Source: Bacillota bacterium
Lineage (GTDB): Bacteria; Bacillota; Clostridia; Oscillospirales; Oscillospiraceae
Length of the DNA: 64,000 nt
Assembly: GCA_023386265.1 (NCBI GenBank)
Contig: JAEWKA010000001.1
Coordinates: forward strand, 62,001-126,000
Direction: 5' to 3'
Of this stretch, positions 37,450 through 45,609 are shown in pieces. Positions within the stretch are counted from its first letter, which is position 1. Each line of letters begins with the position of its first letter. Both the position numbers and the translations under genes were made by a program. Below the pieces are notes generated by a model that saw only the letters and a program-made list of their open reading frames with translations, had not been told where the DNA came from and ran no database searches.

Positions 37450-37505
37450 GATAATCAAAAAAGGAACGCGGGACCAACGGGCCCCGCGTTCCTTTTTTGA
37501 TTATC
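37450..37505. terminator. Strong bidirectional terminator
   Basis: Twenty-two paired bases: GATAATCAAAAAAGGAACGC plus GG against the exact complement, with A and T runs on both sides. It lies after the diguanylate cyclase gene and insulates the riboswitch unit that follows. Confidence 0.92.
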
Positions 37506-37571
37506 GGTGCGTCCTAAATGTGACTTGAGATGACACAAGAATTAAATTAGTATTATTTGCTAATTATTGTG

Positions 37572-37601
37572 TTGACTGTTCTAATGTGTGCATGGTAATA
37601 T
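37572..37601 (+). promoter_or_regulatory. Promoter of the riboswitch-Spo0A-C unit
   Basis: TTGACT (37572-37577) and TAATAT (37596-37601) with 18-bp spacing. It gives an unusually long 5' leader of about 440 bases that carries the riboswitch. Confidence 0.6.
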
Positions 37602-37822
37602 ATAAGCATAATTTGTCGGTTTCAGTAAGAATATGTATAAGCAGTTAATAGAAACTGCCGATGCAAAGCCCAAGGACTTGACAAGTATTCTAATAACATC
37701 TAAGCAACATTCAGGAAACTTAAGATTATTCCATGTCTATCAGAAATAATCCTTGCGACCTGAGTGTACTTTTATCCCCAAAACAGCAAATACGAATGAC
37801 AGTAGATTAAAACATAATACCT

Positions 37823-37921
37823 ATTGGCAAAACAGCTGAAAGGCTGTGACGCAAAGTTAGGAGTCTAAAGCTTAATTGCTATGATCGTCCGACTGCAAGA
37901 ATTTTTTGCAGTCGGATTTTG
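37823..37921 (+). ncRNA. Cyclic di-GMP-I (GEMM-I) riboswitch with terminator
   Basis: The conserved core is present in order: GGCAAAACAGC, a GAAA tetraloop hairpin, GGCTGTGACGCAAAG, the receptor segment GGAGTCTAAAG, then GCTATGATCGTCCGACTGC. The 3' strand CCGACTGCAA (37889-37898) also forms the left arm of a terminator whose right arm is 37906-37915, followed by TTTT. Ligand binding therefore probably decides between read-through and termination. It lies about 130 bases before the Spo0A-C gene, the only gene it can control. Upstream, around 37650, a segment GCCGATGCAAAGCCC faintly resembles the same core. Confidence 0.82.
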
Positions 37922-38048
37922 TCGTATTATGACGAATAACACATTTTAAACAAAAAAAATAAGATATTGAATAGGGTACAAAGAAAGCCTACTAGGAAAT
38001 GTATATAAAGAACATTTAACCGAAGGAAAAGCGAAAGGATGTAAGCTC

Positions 38049-38375
38049 ATGAGCATTGAAATGGAACATGTATATCGTTACCTCAGCCAGCAGAATTTAA
38101 AATATGGTAACAAGGGCTTCTGGTATTGTTCTGCAGCAATTAAAGCTGCCAGCGACAATCCCGAGTTAATAATAAAGCTTAATAAAATCTATACTGAAAT
38201 CAGTGTTCAGTTCAAAACAAATGAAAAAAGCATCAGCAGGGCAATACGATATACATTAGCACCGTTGGGAATCACGAACAAAGAGTTTATCTCAAAAGCC
38301 ATATGCGAGATACAAATGACCGAATCAAAAAAAGAAACCAAAGAACGAAAACACAAATTAGCCAGAGGAGCCTAA
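38049..38375 (+). CDS. Stand-alone Spo0A C-terminal DNA-binding domain protein
   Basis: 108 residues matching the Spo0A effector domain: KGFWYCSAAIKAASDNPELI, then IYTEISVQFKTNEKSISRAI (recognition-helix region) and TNKEFISKAICEI corresponding to the last Spo0A helix. The receiver domain is absent, so it cannot be phosphorylated like Spo0A. It may bind 0A-box-like DNA on its own or interfere with Spo0A. An AAAGGATG site precedes the ATG. It is under the c-di-GMP riboswitch at 37.82 kb. The basic tail (KKETKERKHKLARG) may aid DNA binding. Confidence 0.8.
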   Translation: MSIEMEHVYRYLSQQNLKYGNKGFWYCSAAIKAASDNPELIIKLNKIYTEISVQFKTNEKSISRAIRYTLAPLGITNKEFISKAICEIQMTESKKETKERKHKLARGA

Positions 38376-38589
38376 AATAAAAAGACAGCAAAACTTTTGT
38401 TCAAGAAATACCATAATCCTTTCGGGCGAATACAGCCCGAAAGGATCGTCATATATAAGCGACCGGAAATGTTAAGCAAATATTATCAATAATTTTCGAA
38501 ATGTGTGAGGTGGATTAAGGAGCAAATTGGGGACAATGGGTTGTTAAAATATTGTTGATGAATCTCGAATTACATAGAGCAATTGTTTG

Positions 38590-38620
38590 TTGACAGGAGT
38601 GTTGTAAAGAGCGATATCAT
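38590..38620 (+). promoter_or_regulatory. Possible promoter of the second riboswitch
   Basis: TTGACA (38590-38595) and TATCAT (38615-38620) with 19-bp spacing, about 50 bases before the riboswitch core. Confidence 0.4.
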
Positions 38621-38670
38621 CAGCTTGAAATAGCTAAAAGCGCGAGAAACAGTTACGAGAATAATTAAAT

Positions 38671-38780
38671 AGGGCAAAGCGGTTGAAAAGCTGTGACTCC
38701 AAGTTAGGAGTCTAAAGCAGGATTTGCTAAAGTGAATGGCAATGGATGACAATATCGTCAGCCCATTGCCATTATTTATT
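38671..38780 (+). ncRNA. Second, degenerate c-di-GMP-I riboswitch with terminator, no downstream gene
   Basis: The same core order is seen: GGGCAAAGCGG, GAAA loop, CTGTGACTCCAAG (canonical GACGCAAAG altered), TTAGGAGTCTAAAG, then GCTAAAGTGAATGGCAATGG. A terminator (AATGGCAATGG 38735-38745 with CCATTGCCATT 38763-38773) overlaps its 3' strand. The next genes are on the opposite strand, so the controlled gene was probably removed when the ICE remnant joined here. The core change may have weakened binding or changed ligand preference. Confidence 0.65.
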
Positions 38781-38991
38781 CCCCCGGCTTTGTGGTCATC
38801 AGCTTATAAAGCTCCGAATCCGTCGGGAAATTGTTGATGAACGGTATCAAAGCACCGCCGACCTTGATAAGCCCATGTCCGGCCTCGGCATTTCCAATAT
38901 AGCCAAGTTGTTCCTGTGAAATGCGAAGCAGATTAACAAGCTCATCATAAAGATAAATATCAGGCACGGTTATTTCGCTCCTGCTCAGCAA
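38776..38991 (-). pseudogene. C-terminal scrap of a VirB4-type conjugation ATPase
   Basis: The segment LLRISQEQLGYIGNAEAGHG, then GLIKVGGALIPFINNFPTDS and a final LYKLMTTKPGE, is the extreme C-terminus of VirB4/TraE-like ATPases of clostridial ICEs. About 55 residues remain of a protein normally near 800. It overlaps the end of the VbhA-like gene, so the deletion joined the two. Confidence 0.7.
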
Positions 38992-39166
38992 GTCTCATAT
39001 GCTCTGCCAAAAGTGCCTGATTCATCTGCGTTCCAGTCAGCTCACCTTTCACCCAGCTTGTGGATAGCTCTCGAGCGTATCCGGAAACAGGAGCGCCTTC
39101 AATGGCATTGATTGCGTCCGCTGTTTTAACGGCGGCAATTCTACGGTTCATGTTTGATTGATTCAT
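38960..39166 (-). CDS. VbhA-like antitoxin, without its Fic partner next door
   Basis: 68 residues from the ATG at 39166 (GGAGG 8 bases upstream). The pattern ADAINAIEGAPVSGYARELS followed by a helix with WVKGELTGTQMNQALLAEH resembles antitoxin VbhA-family proteins, which inhibit Fic AMP-transferases. The partner would normally follow directly, but a virB4 scrap is there instead. A Fic gene does exist 11.6 kb away (50802), but it carries its own inhibitory motif. Function here is therefore doubtful. Confidence 0.6.
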   Translation of the reverse strand: MNQSNMNRRIAAVKTADAINAIEGAPVSGYARELSTSWVKGELTGTQMNQALLAEHMRLAEQERNNRA

Positions 39167-39266
39167 ATCCAACCGCCTCCTTTTAATACAGTATATCACA
39201 GAAATTCAAATCCGCAAACTTAAAAATGCATATCAATACAGCAATTTGATGTTACAACGCCAGCAT

Positions 39267-39797
39267 CTACTTCACAATCCTATCTGCGCCCTTAACCAGT
39301 CCCACGAGTACAAGCATATTGAAAATCGTTCCTGCGAGATAGCCCCAAACCATTGTAACCGCTGATGCGTCTGTATCTACAATGCCTAGGGAGCCGCTTG
39401 CGGTAAAGGCTGAGAAAATAAGACATGCAAGCACGATGATTGTACCCTCCAGGCACACACCGAGATAGCTTTTAATAAAAGCCTTTCCTGTGTTTGAGGT
39501 AGTTTCTCCAGCAAATGTCGAAAGCGGTATGGGTGCTAAAGCTGTGTACATATATAGCTTAAAAAACCTGCTGTACACGGTCAAAATCATAATGAAGGAC
39601 AGCACTGTTATAAATACGCTGCCAAGAATGGCGACGAGCCACAGCGGAATACTCGCAAGGAAGCCAACCTCACCGATTGCGGTCTTAATCTCTTCTGGTA
39701 AAGTGACTGCCGCGACTGTCAAAGTACTGAGATTTCCTGCCACCGAGGATATGATACCCGCGCAAATGTTAAATAGCGTGGTCATGATATCCATCAC
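39267..39797 (-). pseudogene. VirB6/TrbL-like conjugation membrane protein, C-terminal part
   Basis: 176 residues with five or six membrane helices; MTTLFNICAGIISSVAGN, LYMYTALAPIPLSTFAGE and AFIKSYLGVCLEGTIIVLAC match the polytopic VirB6-like subunit of clostridial ICE type IV secretion systems. The normal N-terminal part is missing. The reading frame starts exactly where the helicase fragment breaks off, so it is the right flank of a deletion. Confidence 0.7.
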
Positions 39798-40776
39798 GTA
39801 ACCGCGTCATATTCGCCTGTGGCAATTCTGCAGCAGAACTTTTTACGATTCTTTGTTTCAAAGTCCTTCTTTGTTGCAACAAGGATATTTGCTGAGGGGT
39901 AAAGCTGTAAGAACTCGCTTGCCCATTGCTCTGTGAGGTGATTGGGAACTACAAAGAGGCTCTTTTGGCATAAACCGAGTCGCTTGCTTTCCATTGCGGC
40001 GGCTACCATTTCGAAGGGTTTGCCTGCGCCCACTGTATGTGCAAGCAGAGTATTTGCTCCGTAAAGTACATGAGCAATGGCGTTGATTTGGTGAGTTCTG
40101 AGCACAATTTCAGGATTCATCCCGTTGAAGGTAATGTGACTGCCGTCGTACTCGCGAGGGCGGTTTGAGTTAAAAATTGTGTTATACAAACTGCAAAGCT
40201 GTTCTCTGCGATTGGACTCACGCCATACCCATTCGGAAAACTCCGCGCGGATCAGCTCCTGCTTCGCCTGTGCAATTGCCGTTTCCTTTTTGTTGAGGAC
40301 AGCGGTTTTCTTGCCGTCTGTGTCCTCCACATAGTCCACAATGCGAACATCCTTTAGATTCAGGCTCTCCTCTATGATAGCATAGGCATTAATGCGCTTG
40401 GTTCCGTAGGTGGAGTAGGCCTTCACATTTCCACGGTCTTGGTTTTTGCCCTCAACACTCCACTCGCCAGTAAGCTTAGAATAATGTACCTTCATTCGGT
40501 ACTGCGCCCAGCGGGGTGTTCCCAGAAGTTCATACATAAACTGCTGCGGTATCCCCGGCGGAAGCCATGTCGCACCGAGGCGGACGGATATTTCGCTTGC
40601 CGTTAGGTCAACTGGCTGTACCTGTGTGAGTGCATCCACATTAACAGTAAAATCCTCGGGGTTAAGCCCTGCGAGCGCGTTGCCCAATCCAGCTTTCGTC
40701 TTACATTTCCTGAGAGGTACTCATCGGCAGGGAGATATTTTTCTTCGTTGCTGTTGCCATAGCCGTACATTGGGTT
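39794..40776 (-). pseudogene. Internal fragment of an ICE helicase/methylase-type giant protein
   Basis: It reads NSNEEKYLPADEYLSGNVRR, then (after a one-base frameshift near 40690) GLNPEDFTVNVDALTQVQPV, and on through a SNF2-like helicase motif I (LLAHTVGAGKPFEM, Thr of GKT changed to Pro) to FVVPNHLTEQWASEF. This is the helicase region of the 2000-3000-residue proteins of clostridial ICEs. Both ends are missing: the left is fused in frame to parA, the right stops at the virB6 junction. Confidence 0.75.
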
Positions 40777-41061
40777 TAGCTCGATGTTGGCGGGTATTAA
40801 TTCCATACCCTCCTTGTGGTGCAGGATGCCTTCCTGCGGGGAAACAGGTTTGTCCGCAATGACTTGCTCCATCATCGAAGACAATGTGGGCGAAAGCTCA
40901 TCCGGCTGCTGCCAGCCGAGCATCTCTGTTAGATTTGCCTGACTGTCAGCGTCTACGAGAAAGACCTTCTTGCCCTGACGCACAAGTCCTGCACCGAGAT
41001 TGACGGCTGTAGTGGATTTGCCGACGCCACCTTTCTGATTGACGATTGCGATTGTCTGCAT
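40777..41061 (-). pseudogene. ParA-family partition ATPase, N-terminal third only
   Basis: The first 95 residues are a normal ParA/Soj start (IAIVNQKGGVGKSTTAVNLG deviant Walker A, VFLVDADSQANLTEMLGW). After IEL the sequence switches to the helicase fragment in the same frame. About 160 C-terminal residues of ParA, including motif B, are gone, so the product cannot function as a partition ATPase. Confidence 0.85.
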
Positions 41062-41070
41062 AGTGTTCTC

Positions 41071-41159
41071 CTTTCAAAGTTGTATTGGATACAAAAAAGC
41101 CGGAGCTTATTTCTAAACTCCGGCAAAACAGAAAAAGCCCGCAAATGCGGGCTTTTAAC
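41071..41159. repeat. 89-bp repeat in front of ssb (copy 1)
   Basis: Nearly identical to 44427-44516. Contains two stem-loops, GCCGGAG/CTCCGGC and AAGCCCGC/GCGGGCTT, probably terminators between the divergently read parA remnant and ssb. An eroded third copy is at 20.83 kb. Confidence 0.85.
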
Positions 41160-41161
41160 TT

Positions 41162-41509
41162 ATGTATAACAAAGTAATTCTCGTTGGAAGACTCACAAAA
41201 GATCCAGAATTCCATAGTGCTGAAAACGGCAATAGAGCAACGTTCTCTCTTGCTGTAGATCGCCATTATGAAATCGAAGGTCAGCAAGCGCTGACTATTT
41301 TTGATGTAGTGGCCTTTGAGGATAAAGTGGATTTTATTAGCAAATGGTTCAAGAAAGGAATGCTTGTCCTGATCGAAGGCAGGTTGCAGTCACGGGCAAG
41401 TAAAGACAGAGAAGGCAATAACCGAACCTTCGTTGAGGTCGTTGCAGATAAATCCAAATTCGCGGAGAAAAGAAAAGCGGAAATGAGCAGTGAGGACAAT
41501 AACTCTTGA
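41162..41509 (+). CDS. ssb: Single-stranded DNA-binding protein
   Basis: 115 residues, a complete OB fold (MYNKVILVGRLTKDPEFHSA, ATFSLAVDRHYEIEGQQ, TIFDVVAFEDK, GMLVLIEGRLQSRASKDREG) but with a short acidic tail lacking the usual DDDIPF end, like SSB copies carried by mobile elements. It lies just right of the parA remnant and is the only intact gene of the ICE backbone left. Confidence 0.92.
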   Translation: MYNKVILVGRLTKDPEFHSAENGNRATFSLAVDRHYEIEGQQALTIFDVVAFEDKVDFISKWFKKGMLVLIEGRLQSRASKDREGNNRTFVEVVADKSKFAEKRKAEMSSEDNNS

Positions 41510-41560
41510 TTTATGCCACTAAAAACATTTTAGTTTTTCAAGAGATAATTATATCAACAA

Positions 41561-41600
41561 AATCCCTGTATTCTCAATTGATACAGGGATTCCGTTATTC
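41561..41600 (+). terminator. Terminator after ssb
   Basis: AATCCCTGTAT pairs with ATACAGGGATT (41581-41591), followed by CCGTTATTCC. Confidence 0.75.
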
Positions 41601-41806
41601 CGTTTGGCACAAATCTGAGCGCAATCATACAGAATACTATCAAATTCATGTCACATTTTACTGCTCTTAAAGGATATATAAGTGAAGACACTTGAAGGGG
41701 GGTGGGTCCAATGGGTTATTCTACATAGATGTGTTAAGCTGAAAAAACCAAAGGATTTGTACAGACCCATAAAAATGTAAAATTAACAAATGAAAGGAAA
41801 ATTACA

Positions 41807-42202
41807 ATGAAAAATCTAAAAAAATTTGTTATGATGGTTTTGGCTATTGCTGTAATGGTCAGTTGCTTTTCTTTTCCGGCAATGGCCGTTACATCAACTC
41901 CTGAGGTTGTTGTCACTTCAACCGAGAGCTCTCAAACAGTTTTGCGGGAAATAAGGGACGAGACTCCTTTCTTGGGAGATATATACAAGGAAGCAGTTAG
42001 TTGTATTAAAGCTGAGGTTTTTACATCTAATTATACTTATTATAAGTATTGTAAACTTGGCGGTCTAGACTATTGGAACGATTCTCAATATTCTGTAACT
42101 GTGGAATTTGCGTATTATGATATGAGATCAGCATGGGGAGAATGTTATGCCAGTTATGGATCGACCCAAGCTCGAAGTGCAACCCTTAGAGTGTTTCTTT
42201 AA
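41807..42202 (+). CDS. Small secreted protein of unknown function
   Basis: 131 residues with a signal peptide (MKNLKKFVMMVLAIAVMVSC to MAV). The mature part has an Arg/Asp/Glu-rich segment followed by Tyr-rich strands with two cysteines. A possible ribosome site AAAGGAAA lies just before the ATG. No family recognised. It precedes a solute-binding lipoprotein by 71 bases that hold a strong hairpin, so the two may share a transcript with different expression levels. Confidence 0.65.
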   Translation: MKNLKKFVMMVLAIAVMVSCFSFPAMAVTSTPEVVVTSTESSQTVLREIRDETPFLGDIYKEAVSCIKAEVFTSNYTYYKYCKLGGLDYWNDSQYSVTVEFAYYDMRSAWGECYASYGSTQARSATLRVFL

Positions 42203-42230
42203 CAAAGCCGTCCAAATGTACATACCAGAT

Positions 42231-42258
42231 TAATGCAGGGGGTCTCCCCCCTGCATTA
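42231..42258 (+). terminator. 12-bp hairpin between secreted protein and binding protein
   Basis: TAATGCAGGGGG / CCCCCTGCATTA with a 4-base loop and no T-run. It may be a partial terminator, a processing site or a stabiliser that sets the ratio of the two genes. Confidence 0.6.
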
Positions 42259-42273
42259 ACAGATAGGGAGCAG

Positions 42274-44388
42274 ATGATGAATAAATTTATCAAGAAATAT
42301 GCTTCGTTAATACCTATATTGTTGCTGTCAGTTTTTATTTCTGCATGTAGTAACGGCTCCATTAAGGAAGGGAGCTTGGAGTATACTGCTAATCAAATTA
42401 TCCCACCATCCGAATTCGGAGCTTCATTGGCTGCTTCAAAGTACGAAGATACTGTGTGGGCTCTTTATGGAAATGCAGAATATTATACGATTATTTCTTT
42501 TAATAACGATGGACAAAGTCTGTCTTCCATGCGTATTGAAGAACTGGAAACCATATCTGGATTTACGATGACATATGGCGGGATTATCGTATTAGTTGCG
42601 GAAACAAATAATGCGCTTGAGGTTCATAAAATAAGCATGGATGGTACAGTTTTATCGGTTAGTCAATTGGATATTAAGGTAGCGGGAGTTAATAATTCGG
42701 TGGAATGTATTTCCGCTATTGCTGAAGCAACCGGAAATATTTATATTGCATGGCGAAGTGCGGGTACCAACGGAATCACTTGTTTATCCAAAGACGGAAC
42801 AACATTGTTTACTCTTTCCACTAACGAAACAATCTATGGGATTGCCTTATTGGACGATAACCCGATCGTATTGCTAAATGGTAATCAACTGAGGATGATT
42901 AATCAAAAAGAAATGGCTTGGTCTTCACCAGTTGATTTAAAGGGAGCATATAAAAACATATTTTCCGGCGATAAAGGGATTGCTTACTTAGATGATGGTC
43001 AATCCTTGATAGAATTTGATTATAATAAAAATGCGCTTACCAGATTATTTAATTGGACTTCACTGGGAATTCCCTCTCCAATTTGGATGGTTAAAAATAA
43101 TAGTGTATTCATTGCTTATACCTATCAGGATGGCGTTCAGACTATAACGGCGCAGGAAAGAAAAGACGGAGAAGCGGACACTCGCAAGGTCATTACATTG
43201 GCGGCTTCTGAGGTTGGCCCCATCAGAAAGGAAATTGCGGAGTTTAACGAATCAAATACTGAGTATCGCATTGAAGTCAAAGAATATAATGAGAATAACA
43301 AGGACAGTTTGCTTACGTTAATGTCTGCCGGTAATGTTCCTGATATTATTTTTTTTTCCGATAATGATTTGTTTACAAAATTCTTTTCTACACCGGCATT
43401 AGGAGCGAAAGGGTATCTTGCCGACATCAATAAATATATTGAAAGCGATTCGGAACTAGACCAGGCAGACTTTCAAAGCAATATTTTTTCTGCGGCAATG
43501 GAAGGTGGAAAGCTCTACGAGCTTCCCTACTCCTTCTGGGTAGATGTTATTGCTGGTGACGCAGCAATCTTAGGCTCAGAACCTGGTTGGACCTTTGAAA
43601 ATTTACAAGAAACGATGAAATCAACAACCTTTGACGGATTCCTATTTGGGCCAAATATGTCACGTGAAATCGTTTTAGATCTAATATTGTTTTACAATAT
43701 GGATGAGTATGTTGATTGGGAAACCGGAACTTGCTCCTTCAACTCCAATGACTTTCAAGATATGCTTAAGTTTTTAGAGAAGTATGCTCCGGCAGCCGGA
43801 GAAGGGTCTCGTGATTCAGAGCAAAAGCGTATTGCAGAGGGCAGGCAGTTGCTAATGCGTCAAAGGGTTGGAATTCCAAACTACTTACAGGTCTTTGATT
43901 TCTTTTTTAGTGAAGCAGTGTTGAAAGGGTTCCCCACTTCATCAGGGTGCGGCAATGCTATCGTCTATGACGGAAGCTTTTCCATCTCGGCAAATACGAA
44001 ATACAGCGACGGGGTTTGGACGTTTGTTCGACAGTTCTATACATATGATTATTATCTCAGCCACCAGGAGAGTTTTGCTGTATTTCCCATTAATTCTAAG
44101 GCGCTGGAACACACCTATCAAAAAAGTGGAGAGAAGTTCACAATCTATGTAGGCGGTGAAGGAGAAGAAGGTGCTTTCAAAATTGAGGTTGGCAACACTA
44201 CTGAAAATGATATTAAGCGCATTCGTGCCCTCATTTCAGGCTTGGATAGGGTAGCGCGGCGAGATTACAATATCTCCGACATTGTTCAAGAGGAGGCCAA
44301 TGCCTTCTTTACTAAGCAAGAAACGCTTCAAGAGGCAACTGACCTCATACAGAATCGTGTTCAGATTTATATTGCTGAACAAAAATGA
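42274..44388 (+). CDS. Extracellular solute-binding-type lipoprotein with N-terminal propeller-like region
   Basis: 704 residues. Lipoprotein signal ending VFISAC (Cys about 26). Residues about 40-300 are short beta-rich repeats reminiscent of a beta-propeller. About 310-700 resemble family-1 extracellular solute-binding proteins (VITLAASEVGPIRKEIAEFN, DIIFFSDNDLF, YELPYSFWVDV). No ABC permease or ATPase follows, so uptake would need partners elsewhere, or the protein is a sensor. An AGGGAG precedes the double ATG. Confidence 0.75.
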   Translation: MMNKFIKKYASLIPILLLSVFISACSNGSIKEGSLEYTANQIIPPSEFGASLAASKYEDTVWALYGNAEYYTIISFNNDGQSLSSMRIEELETISGFTMTYGGIIVLVAETNNALEVHKISMDGTVLSVSQLDIKVAGVNNSVECISAIAEATGNIYIAWRSAGTNGITCLSKDGTTLFTLSTNETIYGIALLDDNPIVLLNGNQLRMINQKEMAWSSPVDLKGAYKNIFSGDKGIAYLDDGQSLIEFDYNKNALTRLFNWTSLGIPSPIWMVKNNSVFIAYTYQDGVQTITAQERKDGEADTRKVITLAASEVGPIRKEIAEFNESNTEYRIEVKEYNENNKDSLLTLMSAGNVPDIIFFSDNDLFTKFFSTPALGAKGYLADINKYIESDSELDQADFQSNIFSAAMEGGKLYELPYSFWVDVIAGDAAILGSEPGWTFENLQETMKSTTFDGFLFGPNMSREIVLDLILFYNMDEYVDWETGTCSFNSNDFQDMLKFLEKYAPAAGEGSRDSEQKRIAEGRQLLMRQRVGIPNYLQVFDFFFSEAVLKGFPTSSGCGNAIVYDGSFSISANTKYSDGVWTFVRQFYTYDYYLSHQESFAVFPINSKALEHTYQKSGEKFTIYVGGEGEEGAFKIEVGNTTENDIKRIRALISGLDRVARRDYNISDIVQEEANAFFTKQETLQEATDLIQNRVQIYIAEQK

Positions 44389-44426
44389 ACACAAGCGCCG
44401 CCGCACTTTCTGTGGTAAGCGTTCTA

Positions 44427-44516
44427 CTTTCAAAGTTGTATTGGATACAAAAAAGCCGGAGCTTATTTCTAAACTCCGGCAAAACAGAAAAAAGCCCACA
44501 AATGCGAGCTTTTAAC
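44427..44516. repeat. 90-bp repeat (copy 2)
   Basis: Nearly identical to the ssb-leader segment 41071-41159. It lies just after the solute-binding gene; ssb itself is not repeated. Confidence 0.85.
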
Positions 44517-44673
44517 AACTTTACACAAGTGTCCGATTCCTGTTGTAATTTATAGTCTTTTCTAATTAAAATGGAGTGCCATTCATGCGGGTGCACTTCT
44601 TGATATTGAAACCTTTTCAAACAAAAATCTAACGTATCCGCTCAAGCAAGCCCCCCACGAAATTTTGCTTAAA

Positions 44674-44749
44674 AATACGAAAAACAGCCTTAAAACTTTC
44701 GTTTTAGGCTGTTTTTTGGTGGAGATAAGCGGGATCGAACCGCTGACCT
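44674..44749. repeat. 76-bp perfect repeat of tRNA 3' half plus terminator (copy 1)
   Basis: Identical to 50446-50521: a minus-strand terminator (AAAACAGCC/GGCTGTTTTTT) joined to the acceptor and T-arm of tRNA-Ala. The two copies flank a 5.8-kb block (44.75-50.45 kb). Confidence 0.9.
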
Positions 44750-44797
44750 TCTGACTGCCAGTCAGACGCTCTCCCGAAGTATCGGGTGTGCACCCCC
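44717..44797 (-). pseudogene. Degenerate tRNA-Ala (GGC)
   Basis: The 3' half equals the intact gene at 50.49 kb and the anticodon loop CTGGCAG is kept. The 5' part (acceptor strand and D-arm) is replaced by GGGGGTGCACACCCGATAC, which cannot form a normal D-arm. It looks like a tRNA rebuilt or damaged by integration and excision of an element. Confidence 0.7.
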
Positions 44798-44925
44798 ATT
44801 TTTACGAACTTTTAATAAAACTGAGGTGAACCATGTGATCGAACATTATGCATGATTAAGCCCTAGTACCGTGTCGCGCATGGAAGGCAAGCTTTACCGC
44901 GGCTGTGAGTGTTCTGCTTGTTCAG

Positions 44926-45609
44926 TCAGTTCGGTTCTTTCTCTTTTTGAGTGAAAACCTGATGCTGGTTCATTTCAGTGTGTTTCGCGAAAAAAGTAAC
45001 GACAGTATTCTGTTCCTTCTTGGTCAGATGCTGATAAATATTATCAACAAGCTCTTTATTTAGAAACGGAAGCATTGCCTTGATAGAGGCTTTATCCTTC
45101 TCAGCCTTTTTACCTCGTTCATTGTTGATAACAATCTTATGGAGAATATATGCTTCTGGCTGTGGTATAGAAATCTCCATATCAAATATATTGGCTTTCA
45201 CTATAAACTCTTTTAGTATGTCAATATGCCTCAGTGCCTGTGCTCTCACACCAAGGTTGGTGCTTAGTATGCTGTCTTCGCCGGAACCTTGCTGAGTAAT
45301 GAGAAACTCAATTTCCATAAGTCCCGGTGTGTAGATTTTGGTTGTTCCATCAAGAACGTCATGGTCAACGGTATATCCAGCTTCTTTAGCCAACGCCGCG
45401 ATATTTACCTGCGGCGAGGGTTTTCTCATGTTTTTAACAAGAAAGTCAATATCCAGCGTCCGAAGGTTTGCTGTAAATCCCGGTAAAATTCCAGACTGTG
45501 CATATAAATACTCTGCCCAGCTTCCAATGACGATAACGTGTTCTAATAAGTCATTGTCCGATAATAGTTTTATAAACTTCCAAAAGTCTTTGTACTGGTG
45601 CTCATCCAT
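44926..45609 (-). CDS. Nucleotidyltransferase-fold protein, probable toxin or defence component
   Basis: 227 residues. An N-terminal nucleotidyltransferase-like core with GSWAEYLYAQSG and the acidic motif RTLDIDFLVK (DxD), then MEIEFLI, resembles minimal nucleotidyltransferases of the AbiEii type found in toxin-antitoxin and phage-exclusion pairs. Its ATG overlaps the stop of the upstream 97-codon gene (TAATG), implying coupled translation. The substrate is unknown. Confidence 0.65.
   Translation of the reverse strand: MDEHQYKDFWKFIKLLSDNDLLEHVIVIGSWAEYLYAQSGILPGFTANLRTLDIDFLVKNMRKPSPQVNIAALAKEAGYTVDHDVLDGTTKIYTPGLMEIEFLITQQGSGEDSILSTNLGVRAQALRHIDILKEFIVKANIFDMEISIPQPEAYILHKIVINNERGKKAEKDKASIKAMLPFLNKELVDNIYQHLTKKEQNTVVTFFAKHTEMNQHQVFTQKEKEPN

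Noticed and set aside
38049..38375. Full Spo0A gene
   Set aside because: Only the C-terminal DNA-binding domain is present and the start is complete with its own ribosome site, so it is not a truncated receiver protein.
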